Source of the DNA: Ophiocordyceps camponoti-saundersi (nom. inval.)
Lineage: Eukaryota > Ascomycota > Sordariomycetes > Hypocreales > Ophiocordycipitaceae
NCBI GenBank assembly: GCA_003339415.1
Contig: PDHQ01000001.1
Coordinates: forward strand, 248,001 to 312,000
Direction of reading: 5' to 3'
Length of the DNA stretch: 64,000 nucleotides
The position numbers were made by a program, and so were the translations under genes. How positions within the stretch are numbered: position 1 is the first letter of the stretch; every line of letters begins with the position of its first letter. This document shows positions 21,603 through 32,676 of this stretch, piece by piece. The notes beneath the pieces are model-generated. The model made no database searches. It saw only the letters and a list, made by a program, of their open reading frames with translations, and was not told where the DNA came from.

Positions 21603-23048
21603 GACAGGAAGGAGGGCGTTTTTCTCTTGTTTTCTATCAAAACGCGGACTTAAGAAGAAGAGCGAGGGAAAGGTGGAGGAGGTATCAATCGGGGAGCTTG
21701 AGTTTCTGTGCCACGAGGAAGACAAATTTCAAGAAACGGAGGGTTACACTTCGGTAAACTCTAGTTTGCTTCGATCCATGAAGACGCTTAAAGTTGTCTT
21801 CGTCATCGTTCTTTATGCCCGTCGTCCACCTCTATGTATGTATGTATGCATGTGATTGCGTAAAAGTAACTTTCTCTCTGCGACCTTGATATTCTCCTTA
21901 CCTCCTTGATGGCACGTTGAGGGCGGTATAGCAATAGAAACAAGGGGGAAGAAGACAGGTTTGGTCACCTCCCAAGGCGAGGTGACTTTATCCCGCAATG
22001 CTCTGTAGCGGAGTTTAGCCTACCCACGTATGGTCTGCATGTCAGATACTTACCGGTCCTGATTCCCGGCGAGAACAAGACCGGCTCTCTTCTCTCTCAA
22101 GCATACATAAGCCATTCGACCAAGACTTGAGGTATATCCATGAGGAGCATGCAAGTGAGTGAGTTTCGATTGCCCCCCGAAGCCTAACAACGGTCTTGGC
22201 CGGCTACTAAAGATCGCCATAAGCTGAGCTAAAGTTTACTATAGACGAGATTCCTCTGCTCCCCACTTCATCTTCGATCTTCTCATATAGGCATGTAGTC
22301 ATCAACAGAGATGTCATGTATTATAGATGTGTAGCCATCAACAGATGCACAGCTCATATCAGTTACTCCTAGATCGCAGTGGATGTATGCCCTTTTGCAT
22401 ATTCGGCAAGATTATGCTCGACCTTTGCGGCTTACGGGGCCCGGCTGGGCAATCAACGAAGTACCCGGCAATCCAAGTTGGTGGTTAACTTTGAGTTGCT
22501 GGGCTTAAATTCGCGCACTCGGCTTCTTTTTTCACCGTTTGGAAAGTGGAATCTCCTCTGCTCAACTCTTCAACCCTTATAAGTTCATAAGACCCCCCCT
22601 AAATGATAATAAAGGGAAACGAATCCTTGGGTCTCCCAGTTCCAGGCCTATCAGGAAGCGACATTTGTAATTCCCCCGGGCCCCCTACTTCCAAAAAGCG
22701 GCGATTGGTGGTCAGTTCGGGCATAAGAAGCTTGCATATGTGGTACATACATACATCTATATGTGTGCGTGTACATGGAAATGCGGAATTATCGTCATCT
22801 CCGGGATTTCCATGACGAGTCTTACATGGCAAGACTAGGATCAACAAGCTTTCACTAAGACTTCCTCTCCATCTTCAGTAAATCTTTCATATATAATGTA
22901 GATAGAGTCTTCTCACAGACTGAATTAAACCCAGACAGCTCTTCCAAAGTCTCCAGCGTCTCATTCGTGCTAAAAACTGTCTTCAACTCGACTAGAGTTT
23001 TGCAACCTTGCAATCACATCTCCCTCGTTCTATTTCATCTTCATCATC
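21603..23048. other. 1.4-kb gene-free stretch
   Basis: A short TATG microsatellite lies at 21837-21850 and a perfect 8-bp inverted repeat at 21964-21986. The rest, rich in short overlapping frames, shows no gene. The right end must hold the promoter of the next secreted protein gene. Confidence 0.5.
21964..21986. repeat. 8-bp perfect inverted repeat with 7-nt loop
   Basis: GTCACCTC at 21964-21971 and GAGGTGAC at 21979-21986 can pair fully. It lies 360 bp after the Cys-rich gene. The role is unknown; it may be a chance hairpin or a palindromic binding site. Confidence 0.6.
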
Positions 23049-23936
23049 ATGACTCTCGCAGCTGTTGTTTTGCTGGCTTTCACTTCCTTAACGTACTGCC
23101 GAACAGTTCCCTACCACAAAGCACGTGAATACAACGTCATGAAGCCCAGGGTGCCTCTCCTTAGCGACCTCTTCAACGAGTGGGTAGAGCGACAGGAGTG
23201 TGAAACCTTCAACATGACGGGCGTCATCGGTCCGAAAATCCCCGGAGACGCATGCTACAAGCCTCTCCCGGCTTACAAGATCACGCAACTCCTTTCCCAC
23301 ATCGCCGGAAAACCACCTATAGTGCTGGAACCGGAGCCGTATCGCGTATTCAAAACCAACCCAGCTTGTACCAGGTCGTGGACCGGATACTCCTGCGCTC
23401 CCAAGTACGGCGTCGAAACGTTGAAAGGGGTAATGCGGATCTGGGGCACCATCAACAGCCATCCGGACTTTATATACACGAACTACGGCCAGTCTGATGT
23501 GCAGATTGTTGTTTCGTCGTCAACTGCCTTGGTCAACTCTACCACGACAGGCTGGAAGATCAACGCGGCTACCACCAACTCGAAAGAGGTCAGCATAGAG
23601 TTCGCGGCTGACACGCGCGATAAGCTCGCCAAGCCATCGAAAGTAGAGACGGTCAGACGTGATTTATATACATGCCCGCTCAAGTCCATCTGTCTCGTCG
23701 AGACGTTGACCTTTAACGTCAATATCAACGGCGTTTGCGAGAGGTCGTGGGTGGGATTCTGCGGCAATAACCCTCTTCAGAGGTGCCTCAAGGCATCCGA
23801 GACGGAATGCTTTGTGAAGACGCCCCTTTTCGAACACGGCTTGACGAAACCAAAAGCAGTTCTTGCCTTTACGAGCAGAGACATTGAAGCCGACTTGCAA
23901 ACTTGGCCCAAGATCCATAGTTTCATTATGTTGTGA
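23049..23936 (+). CDS. predicted secreted protein, orphan
   Basis: Single exon, 295 aa, start preceded by CATCATC. The first 18 residues (MTLAAVVLLAFTSLTYCR) form a signal peptide. The mature protein has about ten Cys, with pairs in spacing such as CTRSWTGYSC and CERSWVGFCG; the two share the pattern C-x-R-S-W-x-G-x-x-C, an internal repeat. NMTG and NSTT are N-glycosylation sites. There is no transmembrane segment and no enzyme motif that I recognise. It lies between a Cys-rich secreted protein and a large secreted mosaic protein, all three possibly effectors or cell-surface proteins. Intron-free with moderate codon bias. Function unknown. Confidence 0.75.
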   Translation: MTLAAVVLLAFTSLTYCRTVPYHKAREYNVMKPRVPLLSDLFNEWVERQECETFNMTGVIGPKIPGDACYKPLPAYKITQLLSHIAGKPPIVLEPEPYRVFKTNPACTRSWTGYSCAPKYGVETLKGVMRIWGTINSHPDFIYTNYGQSDVQIVVSSSTALVNSTTTGWKINAATTNSKEVSIEFAADTRDKLAKPSKVETVRRDLYTCPLKSICLVETLTFNVNINGVCERSWVGFCGNNPLQRCLKASETECFVKTPLFEHGLTKPKAVLAFTSRDIEADLQTWPKIHSFIML

Positions 23937-24334
23937 GTTTCAGATTGGAAAGGGAAACACCTGTTCTACGCTTCTGTAAAGTAACACGAGTTGCCTGGTT
24001 CATGGGGCTTTAGACTTGGATTACTTGTTCCATAGACCAAGGTGTAGTCGATTTTTCAATCGTTCCCTAGACATATCGTGGGTTCGGAGGCGGCCCCTTG
24101 ATGCCTGTCAAATACAGTGTTAGCCTCCTATCATATGTCCTACTCGTGATGTTCAAAGTGGTTAAAGGGGGTTTCAGTGACAACTTGCGGTTTCTTCCCT
24201 CGATAGATGAGACATGAACATGACATGCTCCTCTATAATACGTCTAATGTGTATGTATTAACATTACGTTTTATCCACAGTAAGTAGAAGAACCAGCCAG
24301 ACTTTCCCTCATCACTTCTATCTGCTTGTCGTCT
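23937..24334. other. convergent intergenic region
   Basis: 3' flanks of the secreted orphan (+) and the mosaic secreted protein (-). Nothing else recognised. Confidence 0.5.
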
Positions 24335-27300
24335 CTAGAATTCGATACGATCAGCTCCAGCCTTGCCGGTAACTTCATCAACAAGATGCCAGTCCGAAGG
24401 ATTCATCTTGCGCCGGAAGCCGTGATCACGATCGTACCAAGAGTATACGCTGTCGAACTTGTCCAGAGCAACTCTTTTCTTCGAGCCGGCACATCTTCCA
24501 TGAAATACCAGTTCTTTACGAGTAAGAAAACAGTCAGTAACTCTGTGTCAAGGCGAGGCGGAAGAATTCGCTCTTTCTTCACACTTACTTCCAAGCTCCC
24601 ACGGATCGACTGGTTGACTACCCTTGGGATGCGAGAAGATGGAGAAAGCGCCGAGGTCCCCGATAGGGACGACGGAAGAGCCAAAGGCATCGCGGATATT
24701 CACCTTGAAGGTGTAATCGCTCCCGCGAGAGGGCTCCTTGGCGATCTCAAACTCTCGCCTCGTTCCGCTTTCGAACTTGAGGAAGACGTTCTCGTGGGAC
24801 CCGGCGAGTACGGCGTTTCCGATGTAGACATCGGCTACGAGCTCATCCAGGTGACTGCACTCCCACAACTTCAGCCAGTCGCTGGAGTTGAGAGGCGCCG
24901 ACCAAGCACGCCATGAAACGTGCCACGGTGCCCTCATGCCCATCACTCTGTGATTCAACGAAGCAAACTTCTGGACCTCAAGCTCCGTGACAGAACCGGA
25001 GCATCGCGCCTTGAGTTTCAAACCTAGGAACAAAGGGAGGTTAAGGCTTGTGAGCCGGCTTAACTGAAGATGAGACTGGAGAGCGAAGATAAGATACCTT
25101 TGAGCATCCAATCATCGTTTCCAAACAAATTATCATGGTATTGGTAGATCTGAACCTTTTTGATGTGGTCCAGGGCAACGTTGGTTCGGTTGAAAGTCTT
25201 AACCATGTCAATCTGCTGAAACTCATGGAAACCTGGTGCAGCGTGTGAAGCAATCATGTGCTTCTCGTCGTCTTCAAAGGCGAGATAGAGTGAATCCCAG
25301 GTTCCGTCATACATGGAACTGCCCAGCTCAATCTCCAACCCGAGCTGATTAATGTGGGCGCAATCATCCGGCAGGGGATCGTCCAAGGAGTCGGTTAGAT
25401 CGACACCGCAACCCTCACGGATCTTATTGAGGGGAACGATCCATTCTTCAGTCTCGATTCCAGCCACCTCTACAGCGGTTGGCATATGGAGATCGTTGCT
25501 GTGGTGGACATGAGCGTTGACTCGCTTCTGATAGACGAGAGTCTTGGCGTTGTCGGCGCAGTGGGCATCGATCCTGTAGTCTGGGAGGATCGAGTGAGCC
25601 GGTTATTCTCTCTGTGTATATGAGAGAGACAGAGAGAAAGGGAGAGGCAGAGAAGGAGAGAGGGAGACAGGCAAAAGAAGCCGGGGCCAACTCACGTTCT
25701 ATCTTCCAGGCATCGCTGCCCAGGAACGCAGGATCAGAAAACACCCCGTGGCTGAGAATATCCCAGATGACAAACGTCTTCATCTTGGAGACGGGAACGA
25801 GAGGCGTGCCAAAGGCTCTTTCCAGGTCAATCTTGGTCTTGATGCAGGTTCCCGCGTCAGGACTTTCGGCAGCCTTGAAGAGCTTCTTCTTGTCTCCAAA
25901 GGAATAAGCAATCTTGGAATAGGTTCCGTCGCCCGCGCCATGTCCGAGCTGCAGCCAGATGGTGATGCCATCGAACTTCTTGCAACCCCGGACTTGCTCC
26001 TGCGAGTCTTTCACCTGACTGATCTGGCCTTGAGATTCCTTGAGGCCGGTGAGCAGCTTGTGACACAAGGTGTTTTCACCATCTAACAAACAACAAGTCG
26101 TTGAGGAGTCTCATCAGCAACGTATGTAAGAGGAGAAGAGAGGGTATTTCAAGCATGTACTCACCGTCAACATGGTCCTCAGTCGTCGACCTCTTCTGAA
26201 ACGGCTTGGGATCTTGAGTGAAGCAGTTTGCCGGAGTTATGGATGCAGTGGTCAACTCCATCAAGACATCCAAGAGCTGAGGGAAGTTTTGCCTCAGCCA
26301 ATCAGTCCCCGTCATGAGAAAGGACATGAGCTGGTCCCGAGTCAAGTCAAAACTGTCCTGCAGAAAATTCCGCACGTCTTCGGCGAGAGAGGCATCCCCC
26401 TCGTACAAACAGCTGCTGCGACTCTGATTCAGCAAAAGCTGTATCACGCTTTCTAACCACTCCTGATCGTTGTAGACGACTTTTCCGATGGGTAGAGCCC
26501 GGCTTTAGCGAATGGCACTAGAATTGAAGGAACGGGTATTCACAACTTACTGTCTTGCACGGTAAGTGAGCAGCTCGGATCGTCTTGGCCTTGGAACTCG
26601 CAGTCCATGCCCAGGTTGTCTGATAGGTCCATGAGCCATTCTTCGGTGAACTGTGTGTCCCGAGACAGGGATCCGGCTAATCGGACGGGGGACACGAACA
26701 CACGCAGTTAGCTGTAAGTCTCTTGTGATTTTCCCCAAACCTCGAAACGTACATTCGGCCGACGTTGTCGTGCAAGAAGATTGGCTGGAGCACGATGGCG
26801 CGTGAATATCCGGCTGCTCCCGTTGCGGCCACGGCCACGGCCACTGCTGCTGTTGGTCCTGTTCCGGCTGTACCTGTCCCTGGTCCGGCTGCCCCTCCTC
26901 CGGCTGCCCCTCCTCCGGCTGTCCCTGCTCCGGCTGTCCCTCCCCTGGCTGTCCCTGCTGCTGTTCCCGTTCCAGCTCCGGTCGTTCCAGCTGCGGTTCC
27001 AACTCTTCCTCCTGCTGCTCCAGCACCGGCCGTTCCAACTGCGGTCCCTGCCCCTCCTGCTGGCAGACGAAGCCGCTGGCCCGGACGGCCCTTCTCACCC
27101 AGTCAAGGAACCAGCTCTGGTCCGTATGGAGCATAACGCGAGCGGCGTTAACACAGCTCTCAACGGGATCGGCACCGACATCCCCAGTTCGAGAGCATCG
27201 ACTTTGCAGGCGATTCACAAATTGCTGAAGCAAGTTTTGCGCCTCAGTCAGATCGTTAAGGTTCAGGCCCGATGACAAGGCCGACGTCCACGGATCGTAA

Positions 27301-27914
27301 GTAAGCAGCGGCGTGCTCAAGACGTTTTCCATGATTTCGGGCGTAAGACGAAACTCAATCGGGTTTATATCAAACTCGCGCGGCAAAGGAAAGACTTGAT
27401 CGGGAGAAGGGATGCGATAATTGTGACAATATCTCGCTCCCGGTTCGGCGGCGGGATCGTATAGGTGAAGAGGAAGAAAGCCATCAGAATCCCAACGCAA
27501 GAGGAAGAAGTGAAAGCCTTCATCTGCCTTCCACAATCGCGTATTGGTTCTGCCCATCTTGGCCCATGACAGAGCCAAGCCTCTTATGGCAGCTTCGGGA
27601 GTCGTATGCAAGACCCATCGCATCCTGGTTGGCTCCCAAGGAAGCTGGGTAAGCTCGATGCCAGATCGTGTGCTTAGCTTTGATCGACGGCCTGACGGCA
27701 CATTGATAAACGAGTTGATTCTTATGCGTCTGAACCTCCGTCGGTCTATATTCAGGGCTCGCACGCCCCAGGTGCTTCGGACAAGCGGTGCAGTAGCTGG
27801 TTGTGGCGTTGATGGTGGCTCTGTAGCATTGTCCTGCGGTCTGGCTATGATCTGCCTCGGACAGAGAAGCAAACAGAAGCAGAGAAGGAAGACGGTCCAG
27901 CGAGGAGAAGTCAT
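24335..27914 (-). CDS. large secreted mosaic protein with three C-terminal repeats
   Basis: Seven exons: 27914-26753, 26676-26551, 26479-26165, 26082-25696, 25580-25098, 25023-24589, 24513-24335; 1028 aa. A signal peptide (WTVFLLCFCLLLCPRQIIA) leads to an N-terminal domain of about 270 residues that I do not recognise. A linker of QPEEGQ-type repeats ending in WPWPWP follows, then a Cys-containing helical region. Three related domains of about 150 residues make up the end. Each has a GTYSKIAYSF, GTWDSLYLAF or HENVFLKF strand, a later FGTPLVPV or FGSSVVPI type segment, and a W-x-L/I-containing boundary with Cys. This C-terminal layout recalls repeats in fungal proteins annotated as heat-labile enterotoxin A chains, but the N-terminal ADP-ribosyltransferase RxDxR motif is not seen. 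Toxin function is therefore not supported. All six introns keep phase. Confidence 0.6.
26800..26985 (-). repeat. coding minisatellite, GQPEE/GQPEQ repeats
   Basis: On the minus strand the sequence encodes several copies of a six-residue GQPEEG-type unit between Gln/Glu-rich flanks. On the + strand it reads as repeated GGCTGYCC-type units and produces long Pro/Ala shadow frames. Confidence 0.75.
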
Positions 27915-30362
27915 GGTTGTACATGTGTACAGGTGTAGTCGTATGATGATCTGACTAAAGGTGGTGGTGCCGTGTCTTTTTGGTGATTTTCTCGAGCTGG
28001 TCCGAAAAGGACGCATGGCTAGCCCTAGGTATTCTTCTTATACTTACCTACCTACATATGTAAACACATATGTTGTATGTATGTATGATTATTTGTATAC
28101 ATATGTGCAGTCGTCTATAGCAGTTCATCGATGGCCGAGAACCGACCTATAGACCAGCGGCGGCGGGCCTTGATATTATCGTCGGTGTTCTCTTAAGCTG
28201 TGATACTGCAAACCCTATCTGCTTGAGGGAGGTTTTATGTATGTATACAGGCGTACATACATACATATGTACATATGATATGTATGTATGTACATATAGG
28301 TAGGTACGTTATCTTCTAGAAGCTGTGCCAATGTCTCCCTTTTAAGAGCCGCTGCTATCTGCTTCCTCGGTGGGTGTGTACTACCCACCCGAGAGGAGAA
28401 GATATGTATGTATGTACATAGTGCAATACCTATTCGAATAATTTATACATATGTATGTATGTATGTGTGTATATATAGATCTGGACCTCGATTATCAGAT
28501 CCCTGTTAATGGCTTTCTCCCTGGTTTACCTTTGACCTTGGAATGTTCGTTCCATTACCCAGTCGAGGTCGGGCAAAAGAAGTCTTGTTGCGAGGCTAAA
28601 GGCCAGCGTGAGTGACTGTTGCATTCCTATATACATACATATGTATCTGACTCGCTTAACGGATAAGTCGGGAACAGCTCAGGGAAAAGTACGAACATGT
28701 CCTGTTGTTCGTGTATAAACAACAAAACCGTTAGGCTATATCAGTAGGGAATTGAGAGGCATGCAAGCCGCCAATAGCCTACGGGTCTGTGCTGCTAAGT
28801 GTAGTCGGAGTCTTTACCGTAGTGGAAGGGAACTTATGAACTAGCGATCTCTGCTTAACAGTTGGTCAGTTTATACATACATACATACATACATTGCACA
28901 TACATACATATGTATGCACAAACATCGAGACGGAGATAGCCGGAGTGATCGGCCCCACTAACCTCCGTGACTCGGCCCCACACCGCGCTATGTAGGGTGC
29001 GGGTGGGTACTAGATAGCTTTTGCTTTTGTTGTGCATAGTCGGCCTTATGTACGGATTACGGATAGTCCGCATATTCACATACAATACGGATTACATAGG
29101 CCCATATGTCTGGTTATCTCTCCAGAGGTGCCTCCGCTTTGTGTGAGCGCCCGAGCTGGTGGCACTTGAAGACTTTAACTCTGATGCTCAAGTCACACGT
29201 TGGCTTCAAACCTTCCTAGATCAGTATGCATACTTATAGCAAGCGAGACCACTTCTCAGATACATACCTACCTACATACATACATACATACATACATATG
29301 AAGACTTTCAGCAAGGTAAACGGCACTTGTAGGTATGTATGTAGTCCCCGGCAATCTCTATCGGATCCGGGGAACGCGGGGTTACAAGGAGATCTTGACC
29401 AGGTTTACAGACCCAGTGCTGAGGGAGTGTTTGCTCTTGAGTCTCCGTAGGTATGTATGTATGTATGTACATATGTATGTGTTTGTGTGCTTTATGTATG
29501 TATATATTCTTTTCTTTTCATTTTTCTTCCTCAAGTAGGTATGCTTGTATGCAAGTGTACGGATAACTATGCAGGCATCTGCTCTCTATTAGAAGGCGTA
29601 TAAATAGAGAGTGAGTGTGGACGTACATACCTACATACATACATATGTACATGCGCATGATAAACATCCTGGGGAAGACTGGAAACCGCCAACTACCTCT
29701 CGCACTCGCATGAACTCGCTCGCAAATTTGTTAGGTGCATACTTACATACATACAGTAAGAAGCTGCAGCCCGACATGTGTGAGCGACAAGAATCAACCC
29801 AGAATTCTCCAACTGAAGCCGGAGCCGTATGAAGCTGAACAATGTGTTCAGCTTCGTTGAATGGAAGAGTCTAGAATGGAAAAGCCACACGACAAGCCAC
29901 CACAGCCACAGTTTGATAGAAAACCCTCTTAACAATTTAGCCGCCCGTCACGTGCAATGGCCGGCTATCGTGGCGCCAACGACTCAGAAAACGCATACCA
30001 GGACAGAGTCACGACACTCTCTCTATTCTCTCCTAATCTTTCCTTTCTCTCTGCATTTTCACCTGCGACGGACAGACTGACAAAGCGTCTGTATCACCGT
30101 CATCGCCGTCAGCATCACTTCATCGACATCCTCTGCCTTATTAATCCCACCCGCCCCCTCATGACGAGCCTAGGCTGCTTCTGATTTTCGCCCCGGCGGG
30201 TGTGGAGAGACCGAGAGGGCTTCGCTTTTTTTTTCCCACACTCTCCTTTCCATACCTTCCACCTGGCCTTTATTTTTTTTTCCCCTTGCTCTTCCAGGCC
30301 CTCTCATCTCGGGTTTCCATCTCGGGCATTCCTCGCCCTCTTTTCCTTCCCCTGCGGTCGCC
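27915..30362. repeat. 2.4-kb gene-free region with dispersed CATA/TATG microsatellites
   Basis: Arrays of CATA on one side and TATG on the other recur, many joined at CATATG: about 28075-28086, 28250-28300, 28400-28470, 28630-28650, 28868-28916, 29270-29300, 29450-29480, 29625-29650 and 29745-29755. They produce repetitive Tyr/Met/Cys/Val frames that are not genes. The right end (from about 29990) is CT-rich and should be the SPT2 promoter. No gene or transposon is recognised. Confidence 0.75.
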
Positions 30363-31575
30363 ATGCCGGTACGTTTTCAACACTCTTCAATTACTCCTTT
30401 CCCCCCTTCAACCGGCCTCATCCCCGTTCCTAATGACTTTTCCGCAGATCGGAGATCTCCTCGCCCAAATCAGTGGCGAAAACTCGCCTTCTGCGCCCAC
30501 TTTTCCGCGCACCACCACCACCACAACAACAACCACCACAAACCCGCTCCCGGCCAAGCGCAAGCCCGAAAATGACCTTCGTTACGACGCCGTCAAGGCT
30601 CCTCGACCAAATCCCATTCGGCCCGCAATAGAGAGGGATCAACGGCCGCCACCGCCGCAGCCACCGTCTCGTGTGTCGCAGCAGCAGCCGCGCTCCGTCG
30701 TACCGAAATCCAGTGTCGTCCCCAAGTCGATGAAGCCTCCGGTCACCGCCCGCCCGACGTCTAGCCCCACAACTACCTCTCCCGCCACGCCGAAGCAATC
30801 GCTAAAGAGGGGCTCCTTTGCAGAGATCATCGCTCGCGGTCAGCGGGCTCAGGCCGTAATGGGCCAGGTCGGCAAGATCCAACACAAAAAGGTAGAAAAG
30901 GGCCCCGCCAAGACCAAGGACGAAGCCAAGCCGCAACAGCCAAAGGGCAAAACCGCCGCCGCCGCCGCCGCCACCGCCACCACCACTACCACTACCACCA
31001 CAACCTCAGCCTCATACAAGGGCACCTCGAAGCCCATCGCCAAAAGCCGCCCCACCGCCAACGGCTCCCGGCCCGTATCCGCCACAGCAAAGCGGCAAGA
31101 GCCAGCCGTCAACAACAACAGCAACGGCAACGGAAACAAGGTCAAGAAAGTCTCTCAGCCCATGACGGGCTACACCGGCACCGCACGCCCTAAGCAAGGC
31201 CCCCCTTCAAAGAAGAGAGACGCCCCACGCGGAGGCGCCCTCCTCAACCCCCCATCCGTCCGCCACAGCTCATCCAAGCGATCGCGGTACGACGACGATG
31301 ACGACGACGACGCCGAAGACCTCGACGACTTCATCGAGTATGACGACGACGAAGAAGAAGACGCCCCTTCCGGCCGCCGCTACAACTACGCCGCCTCCGA
31401 CGCCTCTTCCGACATGGAAGCCGGCTTGGACGACATCGACGTCGAGGAGCGCCGCGCAGAGCTGCTAGCCCGCCGCGAGGACATACAGGAGGAGCGTCTC
31501 GAGCGCTCCCTCAAAGCCGCCAAGGAGGACCGCAAACGCCGCGCCATGGAAGCCTTTCGCGCCAGCAAGCGTTGA
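30363..31575 (+). CDS. SPT2 chromatin protein-like
   Basis: Two exons: 30363-30368 (only ATG CCG) and 30448-31575; 377 aa. Splicing gives MPIGDLLAQISG. The body is low complexity (Thr, Pro, Lys, Gln, Ala runs), with basic central segments that suit DNA or histone binding. The C terminus is the SPT2 domain: an acidic YDDDDDDDAEDLDDFIEYDDD run, then DMEAGLDDIDVEERRAELLAR and a basic helix rich in Arg/Glu/Lys ending RASKR. Spt2 binds H3-H4 and acts as a histone chaperone during transcription elongation. The tiny first exon is supported by the Kozak-like GCCATGCC and a GTACGT donor. A longer unspliced frame from 30202 has no ATG at its beginning that I trust. Confidence 0.75.
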
Positions 31576-32676
31576 CCCGTCTTTCTCTTTTTTATTTCTC
31601 ATGTAGGACAAAATTTTATGTCTTTTTTTTCTTTCCCCTTTCATCTTTTGTTCTTTTGCTTTGGTCGCCTGATTCACCGTCATCAAGCGCTGGATGGCAT
31701 GACATGCCCGTGAAGGGAGATTGTAGGTAAAAAGGCGTTGAGGAGAGAGAGGAGAGAAGAGGGTCTGGATGTCATAGCCCAGCGTCGGAGGCGTATAGCG
31801 ATTTTGTTTTTTTTTCCTCCACTTTACTTTCCACGACCAGACCTTTTTTCCTGTACTCTTCTAACATAGGACTTGGTAACATTGGTAAATATTTCTTTAC
31901 CTGGACTAGATAGATTGGCAATTCATTTTCATCCACCTCTTCCCTTATGTATGTGAATTCGTCAAACCGTTACACACATGTACGCATAGTGAGGCAAACA
32001 CATCCCGTCACGATCCCACCAAAAGGCGTCTATCGATCTCCAACAACGATTGCAAGTCACGAGTCGACTGATGGGAAGAAAAAGGGGGGTTCAAAAACAC
32101 ACAGAACACGCACAAACACAAGCCGCAATAGAAAACTTTTCTTCGTTATTAAACCTGCATTTCACCCGCCACTCTCCGCGAACGACGATATTAAAGACTC
32201 AAAAGAATAGAAGGGGACAAATGAGAAAAGAAAGAAAAAAAATCCATTCTGCCTCTCGCGCCGGGAAGGGGATTTAAAAGGCTCTAACCCTTGCCAGTAA
32301 AGACGGATCCTTGACGCCAGGCTAGGGAAGGCACTGCGCAGCACAGCCAGCACACTCGGGGAAAAAGGAGAAATTAATGACGAAAAGAAGAAGATAAAAC
32401 TCGAATGTCGACGCCTCGTGGAAAACCTGATGCTAACCTTCGTCGCTCGACATACTTGAAGGCTGGAGTCGGCGGCCGAACTCGGCACGTATTGAAAGAG
32501 TGAACAACAGCGGGATCGAGGTCGAAAGAGCTAGAAAAGAAATGGCCATGGCGACGCTCAGCTCGAGGAAAATCAAGGAAGGAAACACAATGCTCGATCC
32601 GTGTGAAGGGGAAGGAAAGGGGAGAGGACAGGCGAGAACGGCAAAAGAACCAGGCCAAAAAAACCAAACTTCTCCA
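31576..32676. other. convergent 1.1-kb intergenic region
   Basis: Between the 3' ends of SPT2 (+) and the NUFIP1-like gene (-). T-rich and A-rich homopolymer runs are frequent; no gene recognised. Confidence 0.5.

Noticed and set aside
20946..21725. 259-aa open frame on the minus strand opposite the Cys-rich protein
   Set aside because: It is the complement of the tandem-repeat gene; its Arg/Ala/Gly composition follows from the repeat and GC content, and it has no start context or domain.
21073..21855. 260-aa + strand frame overlapping the Cys-rich gene
   Set aside because: It is a frame-shifted reading of the same 45-bp repeats and Kex2 region, without a signal peptide or recognisable motif.
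26765..27275. Pro/Ala- and Leu-rich + strand frames
   Set aside because: They are shadows of the GQPEE coding repeat of the minus-strand mosaic protein.
27915..28016. Upstream extension of the mosaic protein to 28016
   Set aside because: The extension adds a basic, non-hydrophobic leader before a clear signal peptide; starting at 27914 puts the signal peptide at the N terminus.
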